Assembly (NCBI GenBank): GCA_017937655.1
Contig: JAGBDE010000052.1
Span: 1 to 37,208 of the forward strand
Source of the DNA: Clostridia bacterium
Lineage (GTDB): Bacteria; Bacillota; Clostridia; Christensenellales; Aristaeellaceae
Length of the DNA stretch: 37,208 nt
Reading direction: 5' to 3'
Below the pieces are notes generated by a model. That model had not been told where the DNA came from, did no database searches, and saw only the letters and a program-made list of their open reading frames with translations. Position numbers and translations under genes: made by a program. This document shows, piece by piece, positions 11,178 through 18,661 of this stretch. Each line of letters starts with the position of its first letter. Position 1 is the first letter of the stretch.

Positions 11178-11432
11178 ATGCGCTACCAAAATGGAAAAGA
11201 TCTGCTGCCCCAGGAGCTTCTCGCCTTGGTGCAGCAATACGCCGAAGGCAAGTACCTCTACATTCCCCGCGTCCAGCGGCAAAGTCCTGTCCGGGCCAGC
11301 CGTACGGATCACGTGCGCAACGCGGAAATCTGCCGCAGGTATCACGACGGCGAAAGCGTGCGCAGCCTGGCCCAGGAGTACTTCCTGTCCACCCAGGCGG
11401 TGTACCGCGTTCTTGCCAAGGAAAAGAAATGA
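11178..11432 (+). CDS. CD3324-family small protein, probable DNA-binding
   Basis: 84 residues. The sequence MRYQNGKDLLPQELLALVQQ at the start, YIYIP-like YLYIPRV in the middle, and a C-terminal helix-turn-helix-like segment (GESVRSLAQEYFLSTQAVYRVL) match the small CD3324 family found across Clostridia. The function of the family is not established to my knowledge; the HTH-like C-terminus suggests nucleic-acid binding. AGGAG 8 nt upstream supports the ATG. A GC-rich hairpin follows the stop. Expression probably depends on the attenuator-like leader. Confidence 0.75.
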   Translation: MRYQNGKDLLPQELLALVQQYAEGKYLYIPRVQRQSPVRASRTDHVRNAEICRRYHDGESVRSLAQEYFLSTQAVYRVLAKEKK

Positions 11433-11438
11433 ACTGAA

Positions 11439-11475
11439 AGCGTCCGGGCATCTCGTCCGGACGCTGTTCTATTCC
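11439..11475 (+). terminator. Probable terminator after the CD3324-family gene
   Basis: AGCGTCCGG (11439-11447) pairs with CCGGACGCT (11457-11465). The tail GTTCTATTCC has few consecutive Ts, so termination may be partial. Confidence 0.55.
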
Positions 11476-11518
11476 GGTTTTCTGAATGCATGTTTTGCTG
11501 GGCAACGCCCTCCGAGGG

Positions 11519-11528
11519 GTGATATACT
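11519..11528 (+). promoter_or_regulatory. Extended -10 promoter of the methyltransferase gene
   Basis: GTGATATACT holds TATACT (11523-11528) with an upstream TG at the extended position. No good -35 is seen at 17 nt. Confidence 0.5.
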
Positions 11529-11558
11529 CTATCCGTAACCAGGAAAGGAGGCGGCAGT

Positions 11559-12269
11559 ATGGATTATTCCGCCAGCGACAAATACGCATCTTTTTTTACC
11601 AAGGAGTACCTGATGGGCCCCAACTGTTTCCGTCTGGCCGACGAGCTTCTCCAGTCCGCCCCCATCTCCGGCCGGGTGCTGGATCTGGGCTGCGGCACCG
11701 GCCTGACCAGCCGCTTCGTGGCCGCGGAGACAGGCGCGGAGGTTATCGCGGTGGATCTCTGGTGCGACCCCACGGACAACCAGCGCCGCTTTGCCGAGGC
11801 CGGCCTTGGCGATCAAATGCTGGCCATCCGCCTGGATGCGTCTGGCGGGCTTCCTTTCGGCGATCACGCCTTCGACGCCATCGTGTCCGTGGACGCGTAC
11901 CACTACTTTGCCTGCAATGACAGCTATTTTGCCAATCATCTGCTGCCGCTGTTAAGACCCGGCGGAACCGTTCTCATCGCCGTGCCCGGCCTGAAAAAAG
12001 AGTGGGCCGACGGCCCCTCCTCCCTGATGCTGGACTGGGCCGGGGAAAGCGACAGCGCCACCTTCCACAGCACAGAATGGTGGGACAAAACGATCACCGG
12101 GCAGGACATCGCCCAAAAGCGCATCTGGGAGGCGGAATGCAACCGGATGGCCTGGCAGGAATGGTTTGCCACCGGCCACGAATACGGCCTCAACGACCAG
12201 ACATTTTTTGACGCAGGCCTGGACAGCGTCATGACCCTCATCTGCATCTGCGTGACCAAAAAGTCCTGA
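11559..12269 (+). CDS. Class I SAM-dependent methyltransferase
   Basis: 236 residues. Motif I VLDLGCGTG is at 40-48, followed by the acidic end of beta-2 (VIAVDLW), a DAIVSVDAYHYF post-motif, and LRPGGTVLIAVPG, all typical of the Rossmann-like SAM-binding fold. The N-terminus (DKYASFFTKEYLMGPN) is characteristic of a group of Clostridia methyltransferases of unknown substrate. AAAGGAGG lies just upstream. An acetyltransferase gene follows after 17 nt, so the two may share a transcript. Substrate unknown. Confidence 0.85.
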   Translation: MDYSASDKYASFFTKEYLMGPNCFRLADELLQSAPISGRVLDLGCGTGLTSRFVAAETGAEVIAVDLWCDPTDNQRRFAEAGLGDQMLAIRLDASGGLPFGDHAFDAIVSVDAYHYFACNDSYFANHLLPLLRPGGTVLIAVPGLKKEWADGPSSLMLDWAGESDSATFHSTEWWDKTITGQDIAQKRIWEAECNRMAWQEWFATGHEYGLNDQTFFDAGLDSVMTLICICVTKKS

Positions 12270-12286
12270 CAAACGGAGGAATCACA

Positions 12287-12841
12287 ATGGAACGCATCAT
12301 CAAGGCAATGGAAGAAAAATACCTGCTGCCTTCCCTGGAGCTGGTGGAAAACGTGTTTGCCGCCTGGGACAGCCCCGAGGAAGGCAAGACCGTCCGCCAT
12401 CTGGTGGAGGAAATCCGCAGCAAAGAGTACTACGTCCCCCAGCTGGATCTGGTCATGGTGGACGAAACCGACCAGCCCATCGGCTATGCCATGTTCTCCC
12501 GCTTTCACCTGGAGGGCAGGTACGACAAGGAACTGCTGATCCTGACCCCCGTGGCCGTGAAGACGGAGCTGCAGCGGCAGCACATCTCCAAGGATATCCT
12601 GGAGCACGGTTTTGAAGTGGCCAAGGCTTTGGGCTACAAGGCCATCATCGTGGAGGGCAATCCCCAGAACTATAAAAGTCGCGGCTTTGATTCCAGCTAC
12701 AAATACGGCATCCAGGCAGGCCCCACCATCCATCTGCCCCACCCGGACTGCCTGATGGTCAAGGAGCTGGTGCCCGGCGCGCTGGAAACCATCAGCGGCC
12801 TGGTGGACTATTCCATGTACGAATCCCTGCACGAGGGTTGA
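12287..12841 (+). CDS. GNAT-family N-acetyltransferase (YhbS-like)
   Basis: 184 residues. IGYAMFSRFHLEG at about 65-77, then LTPVAVKTELQRQHISKDIL, corresponds to the GNAT beta-4 and acetyl-CoA-binding region, with GYKAIIVEGNPQNYKSRGF near 125-143 as in YhbS-like enzymes. The usual R/Q-x-x-G-x-G/A loop is degenerate (QRQHIS). Ribosome binding site GGAGG precedes the ATG. The substrate is unknown. The gene follows the methyltransferase and ends at a bidirectional terminator. Confidence 0.75.
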   Translation: MERIIKAMEEKYLLPSLELVENVFAAWDSPEEGKTVRHLVEEIRSKEYYVPQLDLVMVDETDQPIGYAMFSRFHLEGRYDKELLILTPVAVKTELQRQHISKDILEHGFEVAKALGYKAIIVEGNPQNYKSRGFDSSYKYGIQAGPTIHLPHPDCLMVKELVPGALETISGLVDYSMYESLHEG

Positions 12842-12850
12842 TCGCCCGAA

Positions 12851-12889
12851 AAAACCGCCGGACAGCAGCTGCCGTCCGGCGGTTTTCGT
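12851..12889. terminator. Bidirectional terminator
   Basis: AAAACCGCCGGAC (12851-12863) pairs perfectly with GTCCGGCGGTTTT (12874-12886). A/T runs on both sides make it work for the acetyltransferase gene and for the convergent isomerase gene. Confidence 0.9.
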
Positions 12890-13642
12890 TTATCTGAACC
12901 CGCAGGCCTTCAAATATTCATAGGACCGGCGCAGGCAGTCGAAGGGATCCTCCCCATTGCAGTCGTCCTGCTCCACCAGCATGTACTCCGTGCCGCCGGC
13001 CTCCGCCTTGGCAAACACCCGGTCAAAGTTGATGTTGCCCTCGCCCACCGCCTGCATGGTGCGGTCAAAACCGCAGTCCTTCAGGTGGATGCAGGGAATA
13101 CGCCCCGCCAGCTTTTCCAGCCATTGGGCCGGATCGCCGCCGGCGGCCTGCACCCAGTAGGTGTCCAGGGTGAAGCCCATCTGATCGGCGGGGACGGCCT
13201 CCATCAGGGTTTCCATCACCAGCTTCCCGCCAATTTTGCGGAACTCGTTGTGGTGGTTGTGATACATGAAGTACTTGCCGCCCTCATGGATGGCCCTGGC
13301 CACGGCCGGGAAGGTGCTGAGCCACTTGTCCAGGGACATGTCCTCCTCATCCTTGAAGCTCCAGTATCCCAGGCCGATGTTCTCGCAGCCAAACACCTCG
13401 TGATCCCGGATCACCTGGGCGATATCGCCGGTGAGGCGGGGCGTGGGGGTGTGGGTCAGCACGCAGCTGAGGCCATTTTTTTGCAGCTGCTCTTTCAGCC
13501 AGTCCGCCTCAAAGGGGCAGGTGGCCGATACCTGCACCGTCCGGTAGCCGATATCCGCAATTCGCCGAAGGGTCTCGGCAAAGCCGTCCAGGGTCTGGGT
13601 GAATTCCCGGGTGGTAAACATCTGCGCGCCAATCTGCATCAT
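12890..13642 (-). CDS. Sugar phosphate isomerase/epimerase (xylose-isomerase-like TIM barrel)
   Basis: 250 residues. Motifs of the AP-endonuclease-2/xylose-isomerase-like barrel are clear: HNHHNEF (128-134), a metal-ligand region FTLDTYWVQAAGGDP (157-171), IHLKDCG (185-191) and LVEQDDC (222-228). Members isomerise or epimerise sugars such as inositol derivatives; the substrate here cannot be assigned. The start at 13642 is chosen because AAGGAGG is 8 nt upstream; the ATG three nt later is an alternative, and the longer reading to 13987 would cross the FMN riboswitch on the other strand. It is divergent from the ribU operon. Confidence 0.85.
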   Translation of the reverse strand: MMQIGAQMFTTREFTQTLDGFAETLRRIADIGYRTVQVSATCPFEADWLKEQLQKNGLSCVLTHTPTPRLTGDIAQVIRDHEVFGCENIGLGYWSFKDEEDMSLDKWLSTFPAVARAIHEGGKYFMYHNHHNEFRKIGGKLVMETLMEAVPADQMGFTLDTYWVQAAGGDPAQWLEKLAGRIPCIHLKDCGFDRTMQAVGEGNINFDRVFAKAEAGGTEYMLVEQDDCNGEDPFDCLRRSYEYLKACGFR

Positions 13643-13741
13643 GGCTGAATCCTCCTTGGCATATGGTTGTGAAGCGGCAAAACTGTAGCTATACATTTCT
13701 GCCGCAGGCATGCCATTTCCTGCCGGCGCTTCAGCTTTTTG

Positions 13742-13770
13742 TTGACATTCTGCCGCCGCCGTGCTACGAT
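13742..13770 (+). promoter_or_regulatory. Promoter of the FMN riboswitch/ribU operon
   Basis: Perfect TTGACA (13742-13747), 17-nt spacer, TACGAT (13765-13770) with an extended GTGC before it. The predicted start is about 15-20 nt before the riboswitch. Confidence 0.85.
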
Positions 13771-13793
13771 GCACTCGGAAACCCATACGATGG

Positions 13794-13928
13794 CTTCTTC
13801 GGGGCGGGGTGAAACTCCCCACCGGCGGTACAGCCCGCGAAGGAGGACGCGCCTGCGTTCTCCCCGATTCGGTGAAATTCCGATGCCGACGGTAAGGCGC
13901 ACGCGCCAAGTCCGGATGATAGAAGAAC
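13794..13928 (+). ncRNA. FMN riboswitch (RFN element)
   Basis: Conserved RFN blocks are all present in order: GGGGCGGGGTGAAACTCCCC, ACCGGCGGTACAGCCCGCGA, a variable arm, TTCGGTGAAATTCCGATGCC, GACGGT and AGTCCGGATG, closed by a P1 stem between TTCTTC (13795-13800) and GAAGAA (13922-13927). Between GACGGT and AGTCC there is an extra short hairpin (GGCGC/GCGCC, around 13896-13907). It binds FMN and would lower expression of the downstream riboflavin transporter when FMN is plentiful. Confidence 0.96.
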
Positions 13929-13952
13929 AGCCGCTGCATGTTAGCGTGTTGT

Positions 13953-13987
13953 CCCTGATGAACGAACGCCATCAGGGATATTTTCAT
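13953..13987 (+). terminator. Riboswitch expression-platform terminator
   Basis: CCCTGATG (13953-13960) pairs with CATCAGGG (13970-13977), followed by ATATTTTC. It sits between the aptamer and the ribU ribosome binding site, as expected for transcriptional control by FMN. Confidence 0.75.
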
Positions 13988-14015
13988 GCATTTTCATGCA
14001 GAAGGAGGCAACCCC

Positions 14016-14612
14016 ATGACCAAAACCAAGCGCAAAATGACCACCCGCGAACTGACCACCATGGCCATCCTGTCCGCCATCGCCGCCATCCTGTTTATGA
14101 TTGAGATTCCGGTGTTCCCGGCGGTGCCCTTCTACAAGCTGGACTTCAGCAACCTGCCTGTGCTGCTGGGCGCCTTCGCCCTGGGCCCGGTGCAGGGCGT
14201 GCTGATTTTGCTGCTGAAAAGCCTGCTGGGCCTGCTCCACACCACCTCCGGCGGCGTGGGTGAACTGGCCGATTTCATCGTGGGCTGCGCCATGGTGATC
14301 CCCGCCGGGCTGATCTACCGCAAGAATAAGTCCCGCAAGGGCGCGGTCATCGGCATGCTAGTGGGCACGGTGTGCGCCATCATCGCCGCCATCCTGGCCA
14401 ATTACTACATTATGTTCCCCGCCTTCGGCATCACCGAGGAAGCGCTGGTGGGCTTCGGCCAGAAGGTCTTCCCCTTTGTGAGCGATACCTGGTCCTTCGT
14501 GTTCACCGTCACCGCCAGCTTCAACCTGATCAAGTGGGTGCTGATCAGCATCCTCACCGGGCTGATCTACAAGCCCCTCTCCCCCATCCTGCACGGCATG
14601 CACAAAGCCTGA
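14016..14612 (+). CDS. ribU: ECF transporter S component, riboflavin-specific
   Basis: 198 residues, membrane protein with about six hydrophobic helices. The N-terminus has the S-component pattern with AILSAIAAILFMIEIPVF, then FYKLDFSNLPVLLGAFALGP, which is strongly RibU-like. It binds riboflavin and imports it together with the shared EcfA/A'/T module encoded elsewhere. The upstream FMN riboswitch makes the specificity call firm. AAGGAGG precedes the ATG at 14016; a start at 13986 would lie before this site. tsaE follows after 21 nt with its own AAGGAGG, so the t6A genes likely share the riboswitch-controlled transcript. Confidence 0.93.
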   Translation: MTKTKRKMTTRELTTMAILSAIAAILFMIEIPVFPAVPFYKLDFSNLPVLLGAFALGPVQGVLILLLKSLLGLLHTTSGGVGELADFIVGCAMVIPAGLIYRKNKSRKGAVIGMLVGTVCAIIAAILANYYIMFPAFGITEEALVGFGQKVFPFVSDTWSFVFTVTASFNLIKWVLISILTGLIYKPLSPILHGMHKA

Positions 14613-14633
14613 TCCACCAAGGAGGTCCTCCCT

Positions 14634-15098
14634 GTGACATTTCATTCCTCAAGCCCTGACCAGACCCGCCGGCTGGGCTTCCGCCTGGCGCAGCAGCTGC
14701 GCCCCGGCGACGTGCTCATCCTCCGGGGCGATATGGGCGCAGGCAAAAGCGAGTTGACCCGCGGCGTGGCCCGGGGGCTTGGCATTGAGGGATATCTGCC
14801 CAGCCCGTCCTTCACCATCATGCAGATGTATGAAACCGGCCGCCTGCCCCTGTACCACTTTGACTGGTACCGGCTGGAAAGCGAGGAGGAGCTGTACGAG
14901 CTTTCCATGGACGAGTACCTCTACGGCAGCGGCGTGGCTGTGGTGGAGTGGCCCAGCATGGCGGAGGACGCCGTGCCGGAGACCCATCTGGAGTTGACTT
15001 TGACCCCCGGGGGCGACGACGAGCGCATCATCGAGATCCGGCCTGTGGGCGGCTTTCACCCCATTGACGAAACCCTTCTTCTGGAGGACGAAACATGA
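14634..15098 (+). CDS. tsaE: tRNA t6A synthesis ATPase subunit TsaE
   Basis: 154 residues, cytoplasmic. The P-loop is GDMGAGKS at 32-39; PSPSFTIMQMYE and LYHFDWYRLES follow, as in TsaE (YjeE). It supplies the ATPase of the TsaB-TsaD-TsaE complex that transfers threonylcarbamoyl to A37 of ANN-decoding tRNAs. The start is GTG at 14634 with AAGGAGG upstream. Its stop overlaps the tsaB start (ATGA). tsaD is not in the window. Confidence 0.95.
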   Translation: MTFHSSSPDQTRRLGFRLAQQLRPGDVLILRGDMGAGKSELTRGVARGLGIEGYLPSPSFTIMQMYETGRLPLYHFDWYRLESEEELYELSMDEYLYGSGVAVVEWPSMAEDAVPETHLELTLTPGGDDERIIEIRPVGGFHPIDETLLLEDET

Positions 15099-15817
15099 AC
15101 CTTCTTGCAGTTGACACTTCCGGCCCGGTCTGCGGCGTTGCCGTGATGAAGGACGGCGTTCTGGCCTACGAGGGCGTGGCCCTGAACCGCATGACCCATT
15201 CCGTGAGCATGATGCCCATGGTGGAGGAGGCCCTGAACAAGTCCTCCACAGACATTGACCAGATCGACTACTACGCCGCCGTCACCGGCCCCGGCTCCTT
15301 TACCGGCGTGCGCATCGGCGTCAGCGCGGTCAAGGGCATGGCCCACGGCGCGGGAAAACCCTGCATCGCGGTGGATGCCCTGGAAGCCCTGGCCCGAGGC
15401 ATCGGCCTGTCCTCCGCCCTTTTGTGCCCCATTCAGGACGCCCGGGCGGGCCAGGTCTACGGCGCGATCTTCGCCCCCGGCATGCCGCCCCGCCGCCTTT
15501 CTGAGGACATGGCCGCCAAGCTGCCGGAGTTCATCGACGCGGCCCTCAACCTGGCCGATCCCGCCCAGCCCCTGCTTTTCACCGGCGACGGCGTGCCCAC
15601 CTACCGGGAAGCCATCACCGCCATTCTGGGCGACCGGGCCCTCTTCGCTCCGGCAGAGGCAGCCTATCTCCGGCCCGCCGCCGTGGCGGCCATCGCCTGG
15701 GAAAACCGGGACAATGCCGTGGACTACCTGACGTTGCAGCCCCATTACCTCCGTGCGCCCCAGGCCGAGCGCGCCCGGGCCGCCAAGCTGCAGGCAGAAC
15801 GGGAGGCGTCCAAATGA
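15095..15817 (+). CDS. tsaB: tRNA t6A synthesis scaffold subunit TsaB
   Basis: 240 residues. ASKHA-fold N-terminus (MNLLAVDTSG) and the hallmark TGPGSFTGVRIG (64-75) identify TsaB (YeaZ), the inactive TsaD paralogue that dimerises with TsaD. It overlaps tsaE and rimI by 4 nt each, indicating translational coupling. Confidence 0.95.
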   Translation: MNLLAVDTSGPVCGVAVMKDGVLAYEGVALNRMTHSVSMMPMVEEALNKSSTDIDQIDYYAAVTGPGSFTGVRIGVSAVKGMAHGAGKPCIAVDALEALARGIGLSSALLCPIQDARAGQVYGAIFAPGMPPRRLSEDMAAKLPEFIDAALNLADPAQPLLFTGDGVPTYREAITAILGDRALFAPAEAAYLRPAAVAAIAWENRDNAVDYLTLQPHYLRAPQAERARAAKLQAEREASK

Positions 15818-16293
15818 TCACCTACCGCCGCATGACCCGCCAGGATTGCGAGGCCATCCACCAGATTGAACTTGCCACTTTCCCGGAACCCTGGAGCCTG
15901 CAAAGCTTCATCGACGAAATGGAGCGCAACGCCTGCGCCCGGTACATCGTGGCCGAGGAAGCGGGCCAGTTGCTGGGCTACGCCGGTGCATGGCTCATCC
16001 TGGACGAGGGCCACATCACCAACGTGGCGGTCACCAAAGAACGCCGGGGCGAGGGCATCGGCCGGGGGCTGATGCAGGCCCTGATGCAGTACGCCGCCAA
16101 CATGGGCGTTCAGTACATGACCCTGGAAGTGCGCAAAAGCAACCTGACCGCCCAGAAGCTGTACCACAGCCTTGGTTTCATCGACCTGGGCGTGCGCAAG
16201 CGCTACTATGAGGACAACGGCGAGGACGCGCTGCTGCTGGTGTGCCAGAACATGCCGCCCATCGACCCGGACTTTGCCGAAACAGAAGAATAA
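15814..16293 (+). CDS. rimI: Ribosomal protein S18-alanine N-acetyltransferase
   Basis: 159 residues. GNAT fold with the acetyl-CoA loop RRGEGIGRGL (78-87), the conserved FPEPW (23-27), and LEVRKSNLTAQKLYHSLGF typical of RimI. In many Bacillota it stands next to tsaB and tsaD, as here. It overlaps tsaB by ATGA. The end of the operon lacks a strong hairpin; about 150 nt separate it from the next gene. Confidence 0.93.
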   Translation: MITYRRMTRQDCEAIHQIELATFPEPWSLQSFIDEMERNACARYIVAEEAGQLLGYAGAWLILDEGHITNVAVTKERRGEGIGRGLMQALMQYAANMGVQYMTLEVRKSNLTAQKLYHSLGFIDLGVRKRYYEDNGEDALLLVCQNMPPIDPDFAETEE

Positions 16294-16338
16294 ATGAATC
16301 CTCCCTTCTTCACCGGCCATGGCACAGGCAAGATTTAC

Positions 16339-16378
16339 ATTTGTGCTATAGCTGCACCGATGACCGTTATGGTATAGT
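16339..16378 (+). promoter_or_regulatory. Two candidate extended -10 elements upstream of the secreted hypothetical gene
   Basis: TGTGCTATAGCT (from about 16341) and TGGTATAGT (-10 TATAGT 16373-16378) both have a TG-extended -10. Neither has a good -35; the second is better placed for the gene at 16442. Confidence 0.4.
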
Positions 16379-16441
16379 CATTTGGAGCAGATCCAAACCA
16401 TGGATTTGTTCCAATGATGATAAGAAGGGAGTTTATTTCTT

Positions 16442-17032
16442 ATGAAGAAAAACGTCGCTTGCTTACTGGCATGCCTGTGCCTGACCATCGCGCTGCTTCT
16501 TCCCTGGCCCGTGGCAACGGCCGATCTGCCTTCCCTGGCTCCCGCTCTTCTCCCCGAAGATACCATCGCGATTGCTATTTCTCCCGCGAACAATGACCAG
16601 CCCCGGATCATCTACGCTGTTTATGGCGTCATCAAGGACGAGGAAACGCTGTCCGTCAGCGTGCGGCAGATTTCCACAGATCCCGGCCTGATTGTGTACG
16701 AAGAAGACGTTACCAACGTAGATGGGCAAACCCTCCGGCGAGACCTTGGTTTTTCCGAAGACGATCCCATTGTTGGCACCTATTGCGACGCATATCTTAT
16801 CAACGGCATGGGCAGTGAAAACCCAAACGATTGGATTTACTGGAAAGAATCCAGCTTTATGCTCCATTCCAACTACCTTGATGAGCAATTCACCTTCTTG
16901 CTCTCGGAGCTGGGGGATATGGACGAAAAGCTCACGCTCCGGTTAAGCTACAATTGCATTCCCACCCCCGGCACGCTGGACGGACATCCCCTCTGCCTGA
17001 TGACCATCGACTTATCTGATTACCTGAAGTAA
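16442..17032 (+). CDS. Secreted protein of unknown function
   Basis: 196 residues with a clear signal peptide (MKKN start, Leu-rich core, ATA before DLPS, cleavage near residue 27). The mature part is acidic and mixed alpha/beta with few Cys (C115, C167, C181 approximately); no domain is recognised. GAAGGGAG lies upstream of the ATG. The gene appears to stand alone, with its own promoter elements and a strong terminator. Base usage is somewhat less GC-rich than its neighbours, which could hint at separate origin, but this is only an impression. Confidence 0.6.
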   Translation: MKKNVACLLACLCLTIALLLPWPVATADLPSLAPALLPEDTIAIAISPANNDQPRIIYAVYGVIKDEETLSVSVRQISTDPGLIVYEEDVTNVDGQTLRRDLGFSEDDPIVGTYCDAYLINGMGSENPNDWIYWKESSFMLHSNYLDEQFTFLLSELGDMDEKLTLRLSYNCIPTPGTLDGHPLCLMTIDLSDYLK

Positions 17033-17058
17033 TCATCAATTCTTGAAAACAAACAAAT

Positions 17059-17103
17059 GGCCTCCTGTGACTGCGTCAAAGCAATGACAGGAGGCCGTTT
17101 TTG
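17059..17103 (+). terminator. Rho-independent terminator
   Basis: GGCCTCCTGT (17059-17068) pairs perfectly with ACAGGAGGCC (17087-17096), followed by GTTTTTG. Confidence 0.85.
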
Positions 17104-17162
17104 CAGAAGCGGCCAGCTTCCTCTTCCCGGGGGATGAGAGCCATGAACTTCTTGTTTTCCCC

Positions 17163-17191
17163 TTGAGAAGCGGAACGTTTTGTGTTATGCT
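17163..17191 (+). promoter_or_regulatory. Promoter of the alpha-galactosidase operon
   Basis: TTGAGA (17163-17168), 17-nt spacer and TATGCT (17186-17191) preceded by TGTGT, an extended -10. Predicted start near 17198, about 60 nt before the ATG. Confidence 0.75.
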
Positions 17192-17256
17192 TTGCCATAG
17201 AAAATACAACCACATCCGGCGGCAGAAACCGCCGTTTCAAGGGAGGTACATCCACC

Positions 17257-18435
17257 ATGAAAATCAACACCGCACCCATGGGCTGGAACAGCTGGAATAC
17301 CTTTGGCAGCAACATTTCCGATGAACTGATCCGGGAAACCGCCCGTTCCATGAAGGAGCAGGGCTACCTGGAGAAGGGCTATGAGTACATCGTCATTGAC
17401 GACTGCTGGAGCCTGAAGGAACGGGACGAGAACGGCCGCCTGGTGCCCGATCCCGCCAAGTTCCCCCACGGCATGAAGGCTCTTTCTGACTATCTGCATT
17501 CCCTGGGCTTCAAGTTCGGCATGTATTCCTGCGCCGGCGTTCGCACCTGCGCGGGCTATCCCTCCTCCTTTGACCACGAGTTTGTGGACGCAAAGACCTT
17601 CGCGGAGTGGGGCGTTGACTACCTGAAGTACGACTTCTGCAATTTCCCGAACAGCGCCGACTGCAAAAACCGCTACGCCACCATGTCCATGGCCCTGAAG
17701 GCCTCCGGACGGGACATCCTGTTCAGCGCCTGCAACTGGGGCCAGCAGGAGCCCTGGCACTGGATGAAGTCCATCGGCGTGCATATGTACCGCTCCACCG
17801 GCGATATCTTTGACAACTTCAAGTCCTTCACGGACATCTTCAAGTCCCAGCTGGACAAGTTCTGCATGAGCGGCGCCGACTGCTTCAACGACATCGACAT
17901 GCTGACCGTGGGCATGTACGGCAAAGGCAACGTGGCTGTGGGCAAGGCCTGCACCGATGCCGACTACCGCACCCAGTTTGCCCTGTGGTGCATGATGTCC
18001 GCCCCCCTGATGCTGGGCGGCGACGTGCGCAACCTGAACCCCTTCTGCAAGGAGCTGGTTCTCAACCACAACCTGATCCGCATCAACCAGGATCCGGAAT
18101 GCCGTCCGCCCTTTGTGGCATACCGTGGCCGGGTCATCAACAGCGAATGGGACGACGAGGATCAGAGCTGGTGGCGGGAGTACCAGGACTGCGGCTTCAC
18201 CCTGTTCAAGCACCTGAGCGATAACGAGTTTGCCATCGCCTACTTCAACTTTGCCCCCAAGAAGGGCGAGGTTCCCTTCACCTTTGCCGACGTGGGTCTG
18301 CCCTACGGCAGCGACATCAAGCTGGAGCTGACCGACGCCATCACCGGCGAAAACCTGGGCCTGCACCGGGATTACCTGAACTTTGAAGTGCCCGCCCACG
18401 ACTGCCGCATCCTGCTGGCAAAGATGGTCAAGTAA
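17257..18435 (+). CDS. Alpha-galactosidase, glycoside hydrolase family 27
   Basis: 392 residues without a signal peptide, so intracellular. GH27 signatures: MGWNSWNTFG at 8-17, the IDDCW pair D49-D50, the nucleophile segment YLKYDFCN with D126, and R179-x3-D183 (RSTGD) as the acid/base region; the C-terminal beta domain is present. It hydrolyses terminal alpha-1,6-galactose (melibiose, raffinose-type sugars) or related substrates. Start at 17257 with GGGAGG upstream; an upstream in-frame ATG at 17182 lies within the promoter. The stop overlaps the next ATG (TAATG). No sugar transporter or LacI/AraC regulator is nearby, so substrate uptake must be encoded elsewhere. Confidence 0.92.
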   Translation: MKINTAPMGWNSWNTFGSNISDELIRETARSMKEQGYLEKGYEYIVIDDCWSLKERDENGRLVPDPAKFPHGMKALSDYLHSLGFKFGMYSCAGVRTCAGYPSSFDHEFVDAKTFAEWGVDYLKYDFCNFPNSADCKNRYATMSMALKASGRDILFSACNWGQQEPWHWMKSIGVHMYRSTGDIFDNFKSFTDIFKSQLDKFCMSGADCFNDIDMLTVGMYGKGNVAVGKACTDADYRTQFALWCMMSAPLMLGGDVRNLNPFCKELVLNHNLIRINQDPECRPPFVAYRGRVINSEWDDEDQSWWREYQDCGFTLFKHLSDNEFAIAYFNFAPKKGEVPFTFADVGLPYGSDIKLELTDAITGENLGLHRDYLNFEVPAHDCRILLAKMVK

Positions 18436-18647
18436 TGGAGCTGTGCAATGTCTGCGGCAAGGCCCTGACAAGGGACGAGGTAGCCGTCACCAAAAAGCTG
18501 GTCAACCGGGGGGCTACCTCGTTTTCCTGCATAGGCTGCCTGGCCCGCCACTTCGAGGTCACCGAAAACGACATCATAGAACGCATTGCGTATTTCCGGG
18601 CTTCCGGCTGCACTCTCTTTGAGGAGCCGGAAGCCCCTCAACCCTGA
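18435..18647 (+). CDS. Small zinc-ribbon-like protein conserved in Clostridia
   Basis: 70 residues with C4-x2-C7 and C32-x2-C35, likely binding one zinc. The segment TRDEVAVTKKLVNRGATSF between the two Cys pairs resembles a small family I associate with Clostridia, of unknown role. It starts in the stop of the alpha-galactosidase gene (1-nt overlap) and is followed 14 nt later by the MATE gene, so it is translationally coupled. Confidence 0.65.
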   Translation: MELCNVCGKALTRDEVAVTKKLVNRGATSFSCIGCLARHFEVTENDIIERIAYFRASGCTLFEEPEAPQP

Positions 18648-18661
18648 GGAGGATCTTTCCC

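Noticed and set aside
10907..11179. N-terminal extension of the receiver-like protein
   Set aside because: It would cross a TTGAAA-17-TATAAT promoter and the divergent leader; the GTG at 10906 has a good ribosome binding site.
13680..13740. Promoter and GGCATGCC-centred inverted repeat upstream of the isomerase gene
   Set aside because: A TATAGC-like -10 exists but no matching -35, and the inverted repeat is short; not strong enough to list.
13643..13987. N-terminal extension of the sugar isomerase
   Set aside because: It would read through the FMN riboswitch on the other strand, and AAGGAGG precedes the internal ATG at 13642.
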